The position numbers were made by a program, and so were the translations under genes. Shown piece after piece: positions 50,640 to 63,985 of a stretch of DNA of 64,000 nucleotides. Position 1 is the first letter of the stretch, and each line of letters opens with the position of its first letter. The stretch comes from Isoperla grammatica (taxonomy: Eukaryota > Arthropoda > Insecta > Plecoptera > Perlodidae), in assembly GCA_945910005.1 (NCBI GenBank), contig OX246739.1:39947625-40011624 (forward strand), given 5' to 3'. The notes below the pieces were generated by a model, which was not told where the DNA came from, did not search any database, and worked only from the letters and a program-made list of their open reading frames with translations.

Positions 50640-50880
50640 ATAAGTAATTTGTCATATAATATACCAAATCATTTAAGATTCAAGGAGAATATTCTGGGTA
50701 CCAGGACAGAACCTTGAGGAACACCAGAACCGAATTGTTTGCGTCACAACGGCAACATCAATTATAATTATTATTCTTTGCTGCCTATCTAGCAAACACG
50801 AACGCGTAACCAAGAAAGATTTAAGCGTATCAAAACCGTTTACCAAATCGCCCATTATCATCCCACAGCTCTACGATCGT
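50640..50880 (-). pseudogene. LINE reverse-transcriptase fragment
   Basis: On the minus strand the codons at 50725-50702 read GVPQGSVL, followed by VPRIFSLN. This is the conserved reverse-transcriptase motif of non-LTR retrotransposons (usually GVPQGSxLGPxLFxxxIN). Upstream, GFDTLKSFLVTRSCLLDRQQRI fits the preceding region of the same domain. The frame breaks: a stop follows NLK, while the NDL-like continuation is in another frame, and a TAA/AAT-rich insertion-like stretch lies between the motifs. Only about 70 codons remain, so this is a dead 5'-truncated or internally decayed copy. The clade cannot be told. Confidence 0.7.
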
Positions 50881-50994
50881 TCAAGCTACAGAGACAGGCC
50901 AGCAACATGGAGGAAATGCACAGAGTGTCCACGTGACAATCATACCGTTCACCCATTGGTCGACTGTTAGCAATATTGCTAAAACTGACTGCAA

Positions 50995-51255
50995 GGCCCG
51001 AATTCACAAGAGGTCCTAAGTCTTATTTTGGTCTTATCTTTAACACCGGCTTAACTTTGACTATCTTGCAAAACCAGACCCAGGTCATATGGAAAATTAC
51101 TTATTTCTGGTGAGAGCAAGGACATAATGAGTAATCCAATAATATGTTTTAAAATCTGTTCTAAGACATTTTTTTGGTTTTATAAGACGTTCAAAGTTGG
51201 CCGGTCCTAGAGACGAGACCAAAAAAAGACTTAGGACCTCTTGTTAATTCGGGAC
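50995..51255. mobile_element. PIF/Harbinger-like MITE A
   Basis: Inverted ends of about 28 bases start GGCCCGAATTCACAAG and GGTCCCGAATTAACAAG, and both continue AGGTCCTAAGTC. There is no ORF. The possible target duplication is CAA/CAG, imperfect. It ends where MITE B begins. Confidence 0.7.
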
Positions 51256-51258
51256 CAG

Positions 51259-51720
51259 GGGCCGGATTCACAAGAGGTCTTAACTTAGGACCGGTCCTAA
51301 GTCCTGCTGTACCGTATTGTGCTATTATAAATCCATGATAGGCCTACTACACGGCCCAATTGATAGCTACTTTCGTGGAAATCACAAAGAACTTAAAACA
51401 TTGCAAGGCGGTGTTTTAAAGTTTAGTGTTTTGTTTTCTTATACCTCCACAATCTAAAAACAGATAAATGTGTATGTCAAGGTAAGTAAACGATATTTAT
51501 TTATGTTCACACTTCGAAGTCATAGACGCATTGCCACCATCTTTGAAGAAAGATAAGACCAACTCAGACCGGTCCTAAATATTTGTCTCAAGTGTTTGTT
51601 ATTTACTAGGGTTTCTTAGCAACGTCGAGTCGAGGCTATGTGTAGGTCCGTATCAGCCAATGGCGTAGTGGTCCTAAAGTTAGGCCAGGCCTAAGTTAAG
51701 ACCTCTTGTGAATCCGGCCC
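51259..51720. mobile_element. PIF/Harbinger-like MITE B
   Basis: The inverted ends GGGCCGGATTCACAAGAGGT and its complement are followed by CTTAACTTAGG. They are flanked by the 3-bp duplication CAG at 51256-51258 and 51721-51723. A 3-bp CWG duplication is typical of PIF/Harbinger elements. 462 bases without an ORF. The end sequence is clearly related to MITE A, so two family members sit end to end. Confidence 0.8.
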
Positions 51721-51723
51721 CAG

Positions 51724-52187
51724 GGTCCTATTGTCATCATTGACGCGCAACTGAAAATGTGTGAATTCATAACGGCGGCAATGCATTGTGGCAACACTCT
51801 GCTGACAATGCATTGCTCGTGTATAACGAATGTTGACGGCGCAACCAGATACCCTAACAGGGAATTACAATTATAATGTTCTATACTAATTGATCATATC
51901 TGGTAAATTTTAAAGCAGACCTGGGATTATTTCGAAGTTGCTGCGTGGAGTAACGATTGTAAAAGTAATCTTGTTGTGTACGAAGCTAGCCCCAAAATGC
52001 ACGATATTAGCTTAAATCGCATTTCAAAATGTACTTGGGATAATCGTATCTAAAATTAACCATCTCATGAAAAAGTTAATTAAAATGATATCGTCGACTG
52101 AAATTAGTATCTTAGAGCTGAGCCCAAGTGGTGATGTTCTCAGCAGATAACGCTGGAAATGCATAACTGTGTGTAAGAGAGCGAGAG

Positions 52188-52239
<52 letters not shown>

Positions 52240-55200
52240 CATTAGCGCTCAAAGATTCGTCGTAGCTAAGTTGTCTTGTAGCGCCTTCTGACGGTGGTTG
52301 TAAAACCCCTCTAGGAAATTATCACGCTAGGCTTGATAAATCAGGCGAAAGTAATTATACCATAGATTACGAACTCTCTTACCTCTGAGGACTGTGAACT
52401 GTAGAGGCTGACTACGTTACGATTAGTCTTAACGTGAGCATTACTGGAATGTATACTATTCCGGGTTATACAGCGTTTTGAAAAAAAGACAGAAGTATCA
52501 AGTTGAAAATAATATATCTTACGCGTATTTCACCAAACAAATGTTTCATCGACGCATTATTTTTTATTAGTTGGATTAATGTCATGCATATTTGAATTTT
52601 GAATAAAGCTGTTCTAGAAATTCACGACCAATGTGTTAAACATAGACTTTACTATATAACCACGAAAACATATGCATTGTACAATTGTGACAAACTTCTT
52701 TGTACAAATATATACACTCAAATAACAAAAAAGAGTATATACAAAATATAACAAATTTGGTTACAAATGTTCATGAAAATAAGCGATATGTTTGTATCAA
52801 AACCCTTCCAAATATACACGGAGAGATTATTATATATTCTTCTCTCGTATATGAGTCTTATATGGAATTGTTTATTTACAATATTCTGTTGTTTTAGTTT
52901 CTCTGATCTGTGAAAAATAAGGCACCTATATATTATGCGTCATACTATGATTTGAATGCGTTGCACTACCATTTACAAATATCCTCCCTCTATCGTTGTT
53001 TGAATGTAAGATGTCGCCAAGCAACGCTCTTTAACCGCCAAGTGTGAGAAATGAGAATAATGTCTCCGTATCATTCGCTTATTGTGTCGTTTTGTGACAA
53101 GAGCGTTGACATTGAAGTCTCCCGTCGTTTAGCTTGCACGATAACAACCATATTATTATAAAACATCGTCTTCCTCTCAGATGCTGTAGTTCCAACTTGG
53201 CGTGTGGGCTTTGAACCAGTGGGAGGCCGGATATCCATTTACAATATTTCCCCACTCATTCACAGGAAAACTTAAAGGTCCCTTGACGTATCTATGTCGT
53301 CAATCGTCATAGATTATATAATAGTGAAGTGACATGTGTCCAATACCAACCTAAATCTAGTTGCATCTCATTCTCTGCATCTGGTATTGTAGTGATACTA
53401 TCACCGCGTATGTTGGCGGACTTTGTCAGGGAACAATACAAGCAAGATTAGTAAGTACACTACACTAAAAAGAGGACAAAAATAAGATTATGTGAAGAAT
53501 AACGTTGAAATAGACCGTTTGGAGCGACCGTCTTTTCCGGTGAGTTTATAGCTATGACCATTGCACATTTCTTTATAGGTCGATGCGACTTTACAACATT
53601 CTAATCTCGTGTGCGTGTGTGTATGTGCGTGTGTACGTGAGATGTAGTAATATGCAGCTACATTTGACAGAAAACAATATCTGATAACATATATTATAAG
53701 GATTACATTTATACACCGCTTTTACGTTCGTGCCCGATATTCACTCAAACACGCGCTGGTATCCTAGACATATAAATCTCACACATTAATGCATGACTTG
53801 CTTAGGTAAGAACTAAGAAGTGACTTCCTGTATGTTTTTGTGGCCAATGGGTCTCGTTCAACCTTAGGTTTGTTTTATAATTGTGTTATTATCTCTCCTT
53901 TTATCTATAACTGGTTCTTTTGAACGCGTTTATTTTATTCTTATACCACCACTACTTCTAACTTTACACCGTCCGATGTTCAATTTTCACGATTATTCGC
54001 ATTTCTGTTAATCTCACACCATTATAGATGATAAATAAAAAATGATATGGGATGTTAACTACTAGCAACGTATCACACAAATCTCAAGTAAATATAGGCG
54101 TACTTGTACGTGATCTCAAAACTTGCCAACATTTCAGTAGCGTGCTTGTAAATTTGCGTGTCTGCGTTAATCTGCAAGCACGACACCTGTGATTTAACAC
54201 TGTTGGAGCGGGTTCGTAATACAGCCTTAATGAAGACATGCGTTCGTATGTTAATGTAGACCTTTCACTTCTGATCGTTCCTAGTCTCCTGATCCTTACT
54301 CGTCCCATTAGCCGCACTGACGCGCAATTCCTCGCTATTCCGTGAGCTCGATGTGCTCATGAAACAAAGGCAAGCGACTGCCTCTAGCTTTATCCAGTTT
54401 GCGAGAAATTGAAGTTATAATAATTCGAATAATCATATTCATAAAAATGTAAGTAAACTCATTGAAGTGATAAGAGTAACAAGAATTGTGTACAATGGTA
54501 CGATCATAAAAATGTTACATCTATATAAATCCTACTATTTTGTTGAGCAAACTAATACTTCAGTCCAAGCGTCGTATGTATGCAAAGCTCGCTGGTCTAT
54601 GTTTGCCCTCAGCTTTCAATCTCTTCCACGGAAATCGAAGTAACTCGCGAAAAAAATCGATACACTTTTGTTAGTTTTGTTACCCTGTTATGAAAAAGTT
54701 CTGCGATGCAAATATTGACTTAATTTTTCCCATCTTACGAACATTAAATTATATTTGCCGAAGGTTTTGAAATAACCTCCGTGATGTTTTAATAAAAAAG
54801 AAAACTGATATTAAAAATCGATTTCCTTGTTAGCGGTTAGTTGTTTCCATACACTAAATAGGGCCGACCATAGTAAAACAATAACTGGCCTTCTTTCAGT
54901 TTGTTGATGCGGACAAATACAATATTTTTATGGACTTCCCTACTGCATGATGTTTATGTAAAATGTTTCATAGTATTAACAAGGTCAAAAACAAATAAAT
55001 ACACAATTTTGCTACTAATGCTGAACGCGTAATGAAAATGCATGGTAAATAAATGCAAGGAAATACTGAAATAATTATAGTATACTCTGTCATGTTTGGC
55101 AGTGATTGCATTTTTTGCATTTTTCCATTAGCATGAATTCGTCTTTCTTTTCCTAAAAGCTGGAATTCTAGTTGCAATTTTAATAAGAATGTGTCAAAGC

Positions 55201-57843
55201 ATAACATTTTGTCTTCAGCAGCTATAAAGCTGTTGTAAAAAGTCTTTTTGCAAGCAATTGTCAATTATTGCAAAAAAATTTGAATTACGTTGTATATTTT
55301 TATGGCAATTAATTCTGAGAGACCGGAACTACAAGGTTAGTGTTAAAAATTGTGTTTATTAGCTTTTATGGCCATGATACCATTAAGCTATATTATTAAT
55401 TTAACTGTTTGCTTGCTTTTTGCCGCAATTCCATACAAATAAAATATTTACCACTAAATGGAAGGCTTGGCTTTGTGTCAGTGATGTGGTGAGTTGTTAC
55501 TCATGTCCATTACAGCAAAAACATAAGTTGGGGATATACTTTTATCGGAAGGTGAGCTTCTACCTCACTTCACGAAATTCTATACCAAGCTTTATATGAA
55601 TTAGTTGTCTATGTATTATTAGTTTGACGAGAGTACAACGTCGATACCAGCTATACACGGATAGAACTGGGTTTAGCGATCACAGCATCCAGACAAACAA
55701 AAGACTTCAACCCGACCGAACAACATAATGTTCTTTTGACATGAAACTATTGAAATACCATAAATCTGGTTTAAGCTTAAACCCTATGTAACATACAATT
55801 AAATTCTATCTCTGTGAAGGCATAAAGGGCCCAATATTTGAAACCATTCTTTTAAAATGCTTTCAATATGAATTCTGTCTCAACAATCATAATCTATGAT
55901 TGTATATCTTGTCCATTTCGTGACATGATATAATAAATCAATTCCAGTTTCAACATTTTTCATTCCACGTTCTTCTTTATGCGTATATATTAATTTAAAT
56001 ATATAACCTTTTTTGACAATAATTTTACATTTTGTAAAAGCCCGTCGTATTCTCTTCTCAGGAAGTTTGGTTGATTTGATTTGATTGAGTTTTACGTCCC
56101 ATATTTTTTGCAACTTGGCTTATCGAGACGATTGTTGTTATGTTGTTGAAAGAACGTGTATTAAACACAAACTGTAACAAGTATAGGATAATAAGCAGGA
56201 CCTTATAAATAGAACGAACATTCTTATGTAAGGTAATCACTTGCCGGTTTCATGCTTTGCACTAGTTAGAGTAGTAGTTTGGCAAAGCGATTTGCCTATG
56301 TGCACATGAACCCATTTGGAATTAGTAGAACTAAATTAAATCGATAGCTTTTAGATGATTGCTCGGTTGTTCCAAGCCAGGATATTATCACCAACTTTTG
56401 GCTTTGAAATCCATTAGCAAAGAAGTGCTGATGTTGAAAATGAAGAGACATTTTCTACAAAGGCAAATCCGTGTGGGGATGTTCCTGTTTCCTGTTTCCC
56501 TGGTAATTACGCTCGTCTGGGCTGGCGAGTCACCCGGGAAATCATTTGTCTGTGTGTATCGCGTCACTGGCGCTAGTCTCCTTGCATTAACAAGCTCCGC
56601 TGGGAGTCCAGCGAGACACACAGGTTGACACTATTGAACTACTACTTGAGATGGTTCACTCTCAAAGGAACACATCGATTCGAGTTTCGAGTTTCGAGTT
56701 TGAACAGTGGCGTATCTTGTGTGGAAAGGAGCGGGAGGAGGGTTAACCCATGCATTGGCCCTGGGCCATCTATGAACAGTGACATGCGTAAGTTTTCGCT
56801 GAGAGTTCACAGGGCGGTGATGATATTTTGGCAACAGCGGTGATCCAGCTGGTGAACTAGAACGGTGAAAATCTATCTCAACGCACGGAGAGCGGAAACT
56901 ATAGTTTACCACTCAAAGCACATAACCGCAGCCATTCTAATCGTACCGTAGGGTGCTAATGTTATAAATTGGTGAAAAAGTTTATATTTTCAATTAAAAA
57001 TAAGGTTTCATCTGAACAAATTTGTTTGTAGCATAACAGAAGCTCACTACATGTTTTATATCTATCTTTGGTTATTAATTATGTAATTTAATAATTAACT
57101 GGTAATCAGTGATCATTCATTGGTAATTAATTGTATTTAATTTGGATATTTCATAATATACAAATAAACTCATGTACAAGCCAGAACTTGGTCAGTGGAC
57201 CTGATGTATTTGATCTGGTCTGTATTTCGAACTTTCAACATTTAACAACAAATCTCGACAACTACGCCGAACAGAACATTCCAGGAGCATTCAGTCAACC
57301 TGTGAAATCACTACTTCCAAGAAACAGAACAAAACTTATTCTCTTCGAAAAACTGCGACGCATTACCCTCAGGCGAATAGAACCATCGCGACTTCGTACG
57401 TTCTGGACTTTGACAGAAGCTAACAACATTTGGCCTTGAAACGAATCCTTCCAACCAATAGTAACTGTCGATACATTTCATCCACCAATCACAGGCCACA
57501 AGAGATACCACTTCGAGGACACTTGTTGGGGTGTGTTGGAGGCCTCGCTCGAGAGGAAAGCAGAACAGTCGTCAAAGAGCCATCATACAGTCCGTACGCG
57601 TACAGTGTTCGGTACATCCACAACACACCACATCGGCTTCCCGGCTACATCTCCATAGACCGGCATATAACTTAAACCCGGACGTCACCTTGCGGACCCG
57701 GAGGAACCACAAACCGTAACTAACAAAACCATCATATTTTGCGTGTGCTTTTGCGTGTGTCGATTGTGCGCGCATAAATTTAATCAAAGGCCTTTCGATT
57801 GAACAGAGAAACAACAAGTAACCGATAAACAGTTCATTTACTT
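51724..57843. other. non-coding; GA microsatellite at 52175-52236
   Basis: The GA run gives Ser-Leu repeats in the minus frame only. A SINE-tail-like segment (gagttttacgtcccat) lies at 56087-56134. The triple gagtttc at 56684-56702 is a short tandem. Frames at 54.1, 56.4 and 57.1-57.7 kb lack domains. No gene is recognised. Confidence 0.45.
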
Positions 57844-58253
57844 GATTTTGATTTGATTTGATAATGATTTGAAGTTGATTTTGATTTGATGATTTGATAA
57901 TGATTTGAAGTTGATTTTGATTTGATTTGATAATGATTTGAAGTTGATTTTGATTTGATGATTTGATAATGATTTGAAGTTGATTTTGATTTGATTTGAT
58001 AATGATTTGAAGTTGATTTTGATTTGATTTGATAATGATTTGAAGTTGATTTTGATTTGATGATTTGATAATGATTTGAAGTTGATTTTGATTTGATTTG
58101 ATAATGATTTGAAGTTGATTTTGATTTGATTTGATAATGATTTGAAGTTGATTTTGATTTGATGATTTGATAATGATTTGATTTGATTTGATTTGATAAG
58201 ATTTGATTTGATTTGTTGAGATTTGATTTGATAAGATTTGATTTGATTTGTCA
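57844..58253 (+). repeat. 33/36-bp alternating tandem array
   Basis: Ten units built from GATTT differ by a 3-base GAT insertion: A is 33 bases and B is 36 bases. The order is A B A B A A B A A B, then a GATTT pentamer tail from about 58175. The frame reading KINFKSLSNQ on the minus strand is a by-product; both unit lengths are multiples of three, which keeps that frame open. Confidence 0.95.
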
Positions 58254-58882
58254 TCAAGATATTAAATGTAATGTACATGTAATTTAACAATATAATTTAG
58301 TTAATTTTAAAGTTTCAATTGTTGTTAATTGTTCCTAACGATCTCCTGCTTGACATCATCCATTTCTTGTGTTTTTACTGGTAAGCTAGCCAAGCACAAA
58401 AAAATTACATAACAAAAAAGGAGGTTTAGTTACATGTTTATTACAAAGTATACTACCTCACATTAGGAATAGCCGTTTTTAAAAACATAAAAATAATTAA
58501 TTTCTTCATGAAAACGTTTAAGGTTGTCTGTCACCATTTTAAAAAAAAATCTTGAAACCAGATTTTTTTCTAATACCATCTTGCAGTTTGTTAATTGATT
58601 GTTGTCCCTCCCGTGAAAGTACCTCTATTTATAGGCAGCATAAACAACTCTACATAATTTTATAAATGTGTGTTCCCAACAGCAACGACGCAAAGTGAAA
58701 CATAAGGCCATGCACATTATAAACCGTTTAAAACTACTTCCAGTTGAAATCTTTCTCATAGAAACACTACTGCGGAGCAGATCGTCTATCGCTGATCTGT
58801 GTAAACCAGGCAGTCTTCTATTAAAGCTAAAACCCAGACCACAGGGCTCTGCACACATTAGTAATATTAACAACAGACACCT
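58254..58882. other. non-coding; 90-codon frame without domains
   Basis: The frame at 58668-58940 has a plausible ATG and mixed composition but no recognised domain, and its 3' end runs into the MITE at 58883, so it is not called. Confidence 0.4.
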
Positions 58883-59134
58883 GGGCCTGGATTCACAAAG
58901 ATGCGTAACTCTAAGTTGTCCTAAGTTAGGCAAATCCTAGCTAGATAAATCAAGATAAATCGTGTCTAGGTATTAATACACATTCACAAATAAAATATTA
59001 TTAGTTAAATTGTTCATATTTTACTATATTTTATCTTTATAACATTGCAGAACGACATATTGGTGATTTATATCACCAAGATTTGCCTAAACTAGGACGT
59101 CTTAGCACTTAGGCACCTTTGTGAATCTGGGCCC
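58883..59134. mobile_element. MITE C, related ends to A and B
   Basis: The left end GGGCCTGGATTCACAAAG is matched by the complement of ctttgtgaatctgggccc on the right, and both continue into TGC-TAA-type sequence. It is 252 bases long with no ORF and no clear 3-bp duplication. The terminal GGGCC-GATTCACAA core is shared with MITEs A and B. Confidence 0.7.
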
Positions 59135-59165
59135 AGGACTCATTAACCGGAAGATGATATTATAA

Positions 59166-59363
59166 GTAAAAAATTGTTAGGGCAAACACGGTTAAAAACA
59201 TTCACGCACTACTCACCGCGTTATATTTCGGCGACATCCGTCGCCATTCTCAAACAGACTACAGTTGCCTCGCGTCTGAGGATGGCGACGGATGTCGCCG
59301 AAATATAACGCGGTGAGTAGTGCGTGAATGTTTTTAACCGTGTTTGTCCGAACAATTTTTCAC
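59166..59363. mobile_element. long hairpin: head-to-head repeat ends
   Basis: Perfect inverted arms of 65 bases lie at 59183-59247 and 59282-59346, extending with few mismatches to about 90 bases each, around a loop of about 18 bases. The right arm reads ctgaggatggcgac, ggat, gtcgccgaaa: a CUGANGA box, a 6-bp stem and a GAAA box as in hammerhead ribozymes, but with an extra base after the first box. The left arm has a decayed version on the minus strand. This suggests two retroelement ends (Penelope-like or similar) joined head to head; inference. Confidence 0.6.
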
Positions 59364-60149
59364 GTATAGTAATATTAACAGTTTGACCTACCGGGAACAC
59401 AGCACAGCACAAAATCTAACTTACATTGTTGTGTATATTTCTCATTAGCTAAGACGTCTGGAATCGTCAACTCGGTAATAAAGGAGGATAACGTAGATTA
59501 ATGTAGGAGATGATGAGGGTAGGAAGATAAATGGTTGACTGTATAAGGAGAGCTTGGTCTCAGAAGATAACGCGATTCCGAAAGAAATTGCAAGTTTGAT
59601 TATTACGAGAAAGTATTACTTGCGAACAAGCTTGGGTAAGTGTATTGAATTTTGTCCCATACCAGCAGACCCGTGAAAATAGTTTTATTTACTCATTTCA
59701 CTATATTGAAACGTTTAGTATAATCACAGGGTATATATTTTCTTATCGTGGTGCGCCAGTTTTCCCACCCCTGGCCAGGACGTTGTTAGGGTAGGTGTAC
59801 ATCCATGATTAAACTCAGCCGGAACGCTAACAGGCCCATAACATGAAAGATTGTTTCATTAAGCTTTTCGCCCCATCCAAAGAGTGAATTGGCGTCGGCT
59901 GAAAGAAAGAAAGGCTGACACTGATTGCGCCAGTGCGGCCACGTTTCTATTACCCTGAAAGCCTGATGCTTAGGACAATGAGACAGGGGTCACTACTAAC
60001 ATATGCATATACGTATGTGAACATCAAAACACGGTTGGGCATCTACTCACTACTATGACAACAATACCAACATTCGAAGGTATTTCTTTTATTTTTGTTG
60101 TATGTGCTACCGCTACCTACACGTATAAAGTATTTGTGTATAATTTTTT
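59364..60149. other. non-coding
   Basis: No gene is seen. Leads into the CTA array. Confidence 0.5.
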
Positions 60150-60905
<756 letters not shown>

Positions 60906-63900
60906 CTATACTAATACTGCTCTTATTTTTATACCAGTACCACCACACAGCCAAGGTTGGTATTATTCATAGAAGCATATTTGATTAAACCCAACTGCAG
61001 TCAAACGCATACACGCCGTGGATAATATTTAATTATGTACTCCATGCCAGTGACTCAATTGACTATGTCATACCAACTATGTCATACTCTCTGCAATATG
61101 GCACTAATTATTACAGGGTCTGATATTAAATTCCAGTCTAAATGAAGGGTTTATTTATGTTCGAATCCTGGCAGCTTTGATTGCAGGGAAATATTATAGC
61201 CGTCAGGCTGAACGTTAATAAGGGCCTACGCGAGTCAAAGCACCTCAGAGATATTACGACGTCAATGAAAGCCGGGTTCAAGCAACGCTGCTCGCATTTT
61301 GATGTCGATCCTAAGTAATGAACTTCTCTGCAGACGGAAACCTAATAACGATGGGATATTTCAGGCTGGAAATGCTGCATTCATAATTACTTTGCTGTGA
61401 TGATTGTGTCCGAGTTGACGACCGAGGGTTGATTAACGTTAATTGATATGCATGCGAAGGGTTGATATCAATCTGTGACCTGTAATTTCAGCCATGAAGG
61501 GCGAAGACTGGTCTTTGGGGTGAGAACACTTCGGTAGAAAAAACAAGCAATTTTTTGATTCGGTTCATGTAATCATATCTAGTTAATATAAACAATACAA
61601 CCAAAAATAGTGAATTTTCTTATTTACATTCTATATACAATTTTGTATGCCAAAATGGCGATTGATTTTAAAAGTCATGGTACAAACTACCAAAATAAGA
61701 ATAAACCTCATTGCGTTACAAGAGTGAACACATCCATTTAGTACCAGAAATGAACACAAAGTGCCAAGGACATTTTCTTTTAGCAATACATATATAGATT
61801 GTGGTTATTATGTATTTCTAAGCAATCATAGCAACTAATAACCAACTTGCTAAATTAATTAAACAATGACAAATGAGCAGTATTACATAATATAGCAACA
61901 TTGCTAACCATACAATACTAGCCCAATGTTAATATTTGTTATATGAAACGTATTGATGAAGTAAGGGAGCGCATACTTAATAGAACATTTGAAACGTGTT
62001 TCATGCTTGAGTGCCGTACGGTAGGTCTGTTAAAAGCATCTTTCACCTTTTTCGCCTTTTACACACACACACACACACACACATTTGTAAAACACGTTGT
62101 GCATGACAAATCAAATATGTAACCATTTGCTTTGCTACTTTACACCTTCAATGGCTGACCATTCAGCTACATATTTTATCGTGCTAGGCGTCATTCGTTA
62201 GCAGATAGTATATTGAGCAAGAGGGAAGCAACTGGCCCTGGATATGCGTTAAAACACTGAGTAGCACTCAATCGTCGCGATAACCCCGCTGCACCGATGA
62301 CGATCATCTACCACTAGGACACATCGTGGGTTCTCAGAAAAGATACACTGGTTAATAAACCTCACTCTAACGTGTATTTACAAGTCTAGTGCAGATATTT
62401 TTCTTTGACATAGTTTAAAAGCTCCATCCACAAGTTATGTGACCACCATCCCAGCATAACAAATACGACATTATAAATAATATAATATGAAATGATAATT
62501 AATATGGTATGATTGTCGGGTTGTCACAGGGGTGAGCGGTGGTCACATAGCAATGGAGGGGAGAGGCTGGGGAGCGTCAATCTAAGAAAATCTTTAGTAT
62601 ATATTCGCATTGAACCAGCATAGAAGCAACACACGTTTTCATCAGTATGTCTACATTTATGTCTGCACACAACCGGATATTGTCTACAGTATTTAACAAT
62701 GGCCGCCGTAACAGCGGGAGCAGCTTAGCTTAAATTTCTCTTTAATGAGATTGCCGGACATTATTCCGTTACTCCCCGTATTGTTCACTTTGTTACTATT
62801 TATTTATTTACTCGTTTTTGTTTTGTGCTAATGAATATTGCTATTTCCATGGACAGTATGTGTATATCAAAATACGTATCATGTGTGACTTGTCAGCCCG
62901 ACCACAAGGATTTTGTTCCTTACGCGGGCTCCCAAATAAAGTTTTCATTTGGTTTTTCTGTACACTATATTATTCATATGTTCATATATATTTTTATTTT
63001 TAATTTAGTGTTAGATTTATTTTCGTAATAAAATGATTATACAATAATTGAAAATAGAATTGAATATTGGCATTTTCTATTTGATTCAGGCCAACACCGC
63101 TGTGTAATGCCCGATTCCACCAAGTGCTAAACTTAAGTTTAAAATTTTTAAACGTCGTTTAGATTGAAAATGCATTCCACCACAACTAAACTCGAGTTTA
63201 TCTCGAGTTTAAAATAAACCTCACCTCCGGTCCGGTTTAGATCTTTAACTACGACTCACCGCCAACACGATGCTCGAAGTTTCGAATTTTCAAATATAAC
63301 AAGCCGTGATACTAATGTTTTGATTTCGTCATTGCCTGTCAGCAAATACCTTAGTAACCAGCTGCGCTAGAATACAGGACAATCGCGGTGTTTAGCATGT
63401 AAGAAGGCGGCGAACGGCGAAAGTAGCGCATTCTGTCGGAGCGGTTCGATGGCTTCGCGGCACATATGAATTTACTATGGCGCTTCCCATAAGAGTCAGC
63501 GAAGTAGCATATGGTTTGACCTTTGCGTCCGCGAGCTCGGCATTTACGTTTTAATTTGGAACATTACAACAAACATTCTCATTGAACCACTACTTAAGAT
63601 GACCGAGATATATATAGGTTAACTAGAAACCACAACAAACTATGTGTATTGCATGAAAGCATAATTTATACGTTCTGTAGGCGGAATGATCATCGACTCA
63701 TTATGTATTGCTGGTATGTGGGTGGACCAAGCCATTGGTGAAATGGGGAGGGGGGAGGTTTTGATGAATTGTCAATACAGGCTTCAAAATGTATCTACTT
63801 GAATTAACCCTATCCTATTATTATGAAGGCCACATGTCTCTCAATAGCATAAGCTTCACTCATAATTGCACCTTTCTAATATTCTGTACAAAATCTCAAC

Positions 63901-63924
63901 CCGCGTGCCTGCCCAGGGACTGCT
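60906..63924. other. non-coding; CA repeat at 62061-62083
   Basis: A 23-base CA run is present. At 63105-63210 the strings attccaccaa/attccaccac precede ctaaactcgagttt-type palindromes, resembling an end of a GGGCC/CCCGATTCCACC MITE; its partner end is not certain. No gene is recognised. Confidence 0.45.
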
Positions 63925-63985
63925 CTTACGACTAGCAGAGTCACTCTGGGCCTATTCTACCCAGGGCTAAATATAGGTTACCGCC
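63925..63985 (+). repeat. dispersed repeat fragment, copy 2
   Basis: Carries ttacgacta (63926) and cactctgggcctattc (63942-63957), then ccagggct, as at 39530-39590. It may continue past the window end. Confidence 0.5.

Noticed and set aside
57844..58253. CRISPR-like array
   Set aside because: Adjacent repeats without unique spacers in eukaryotic DNA; a simple tandem array.
57838..58290. 150-codon frame with repeated KINFKSLSNQ
   Set aside because: By-product of the 33/36-bp GATTT-based array; unit lengths divisible by three keep it open.
63105..63752. MITE with CCCGATTCCACCAA-type ends
   Set aside because: The left end is plausible, but the only candidate partner (ccattggtgaaatgggg near 63736) is weak, so no boundaries can be defended.
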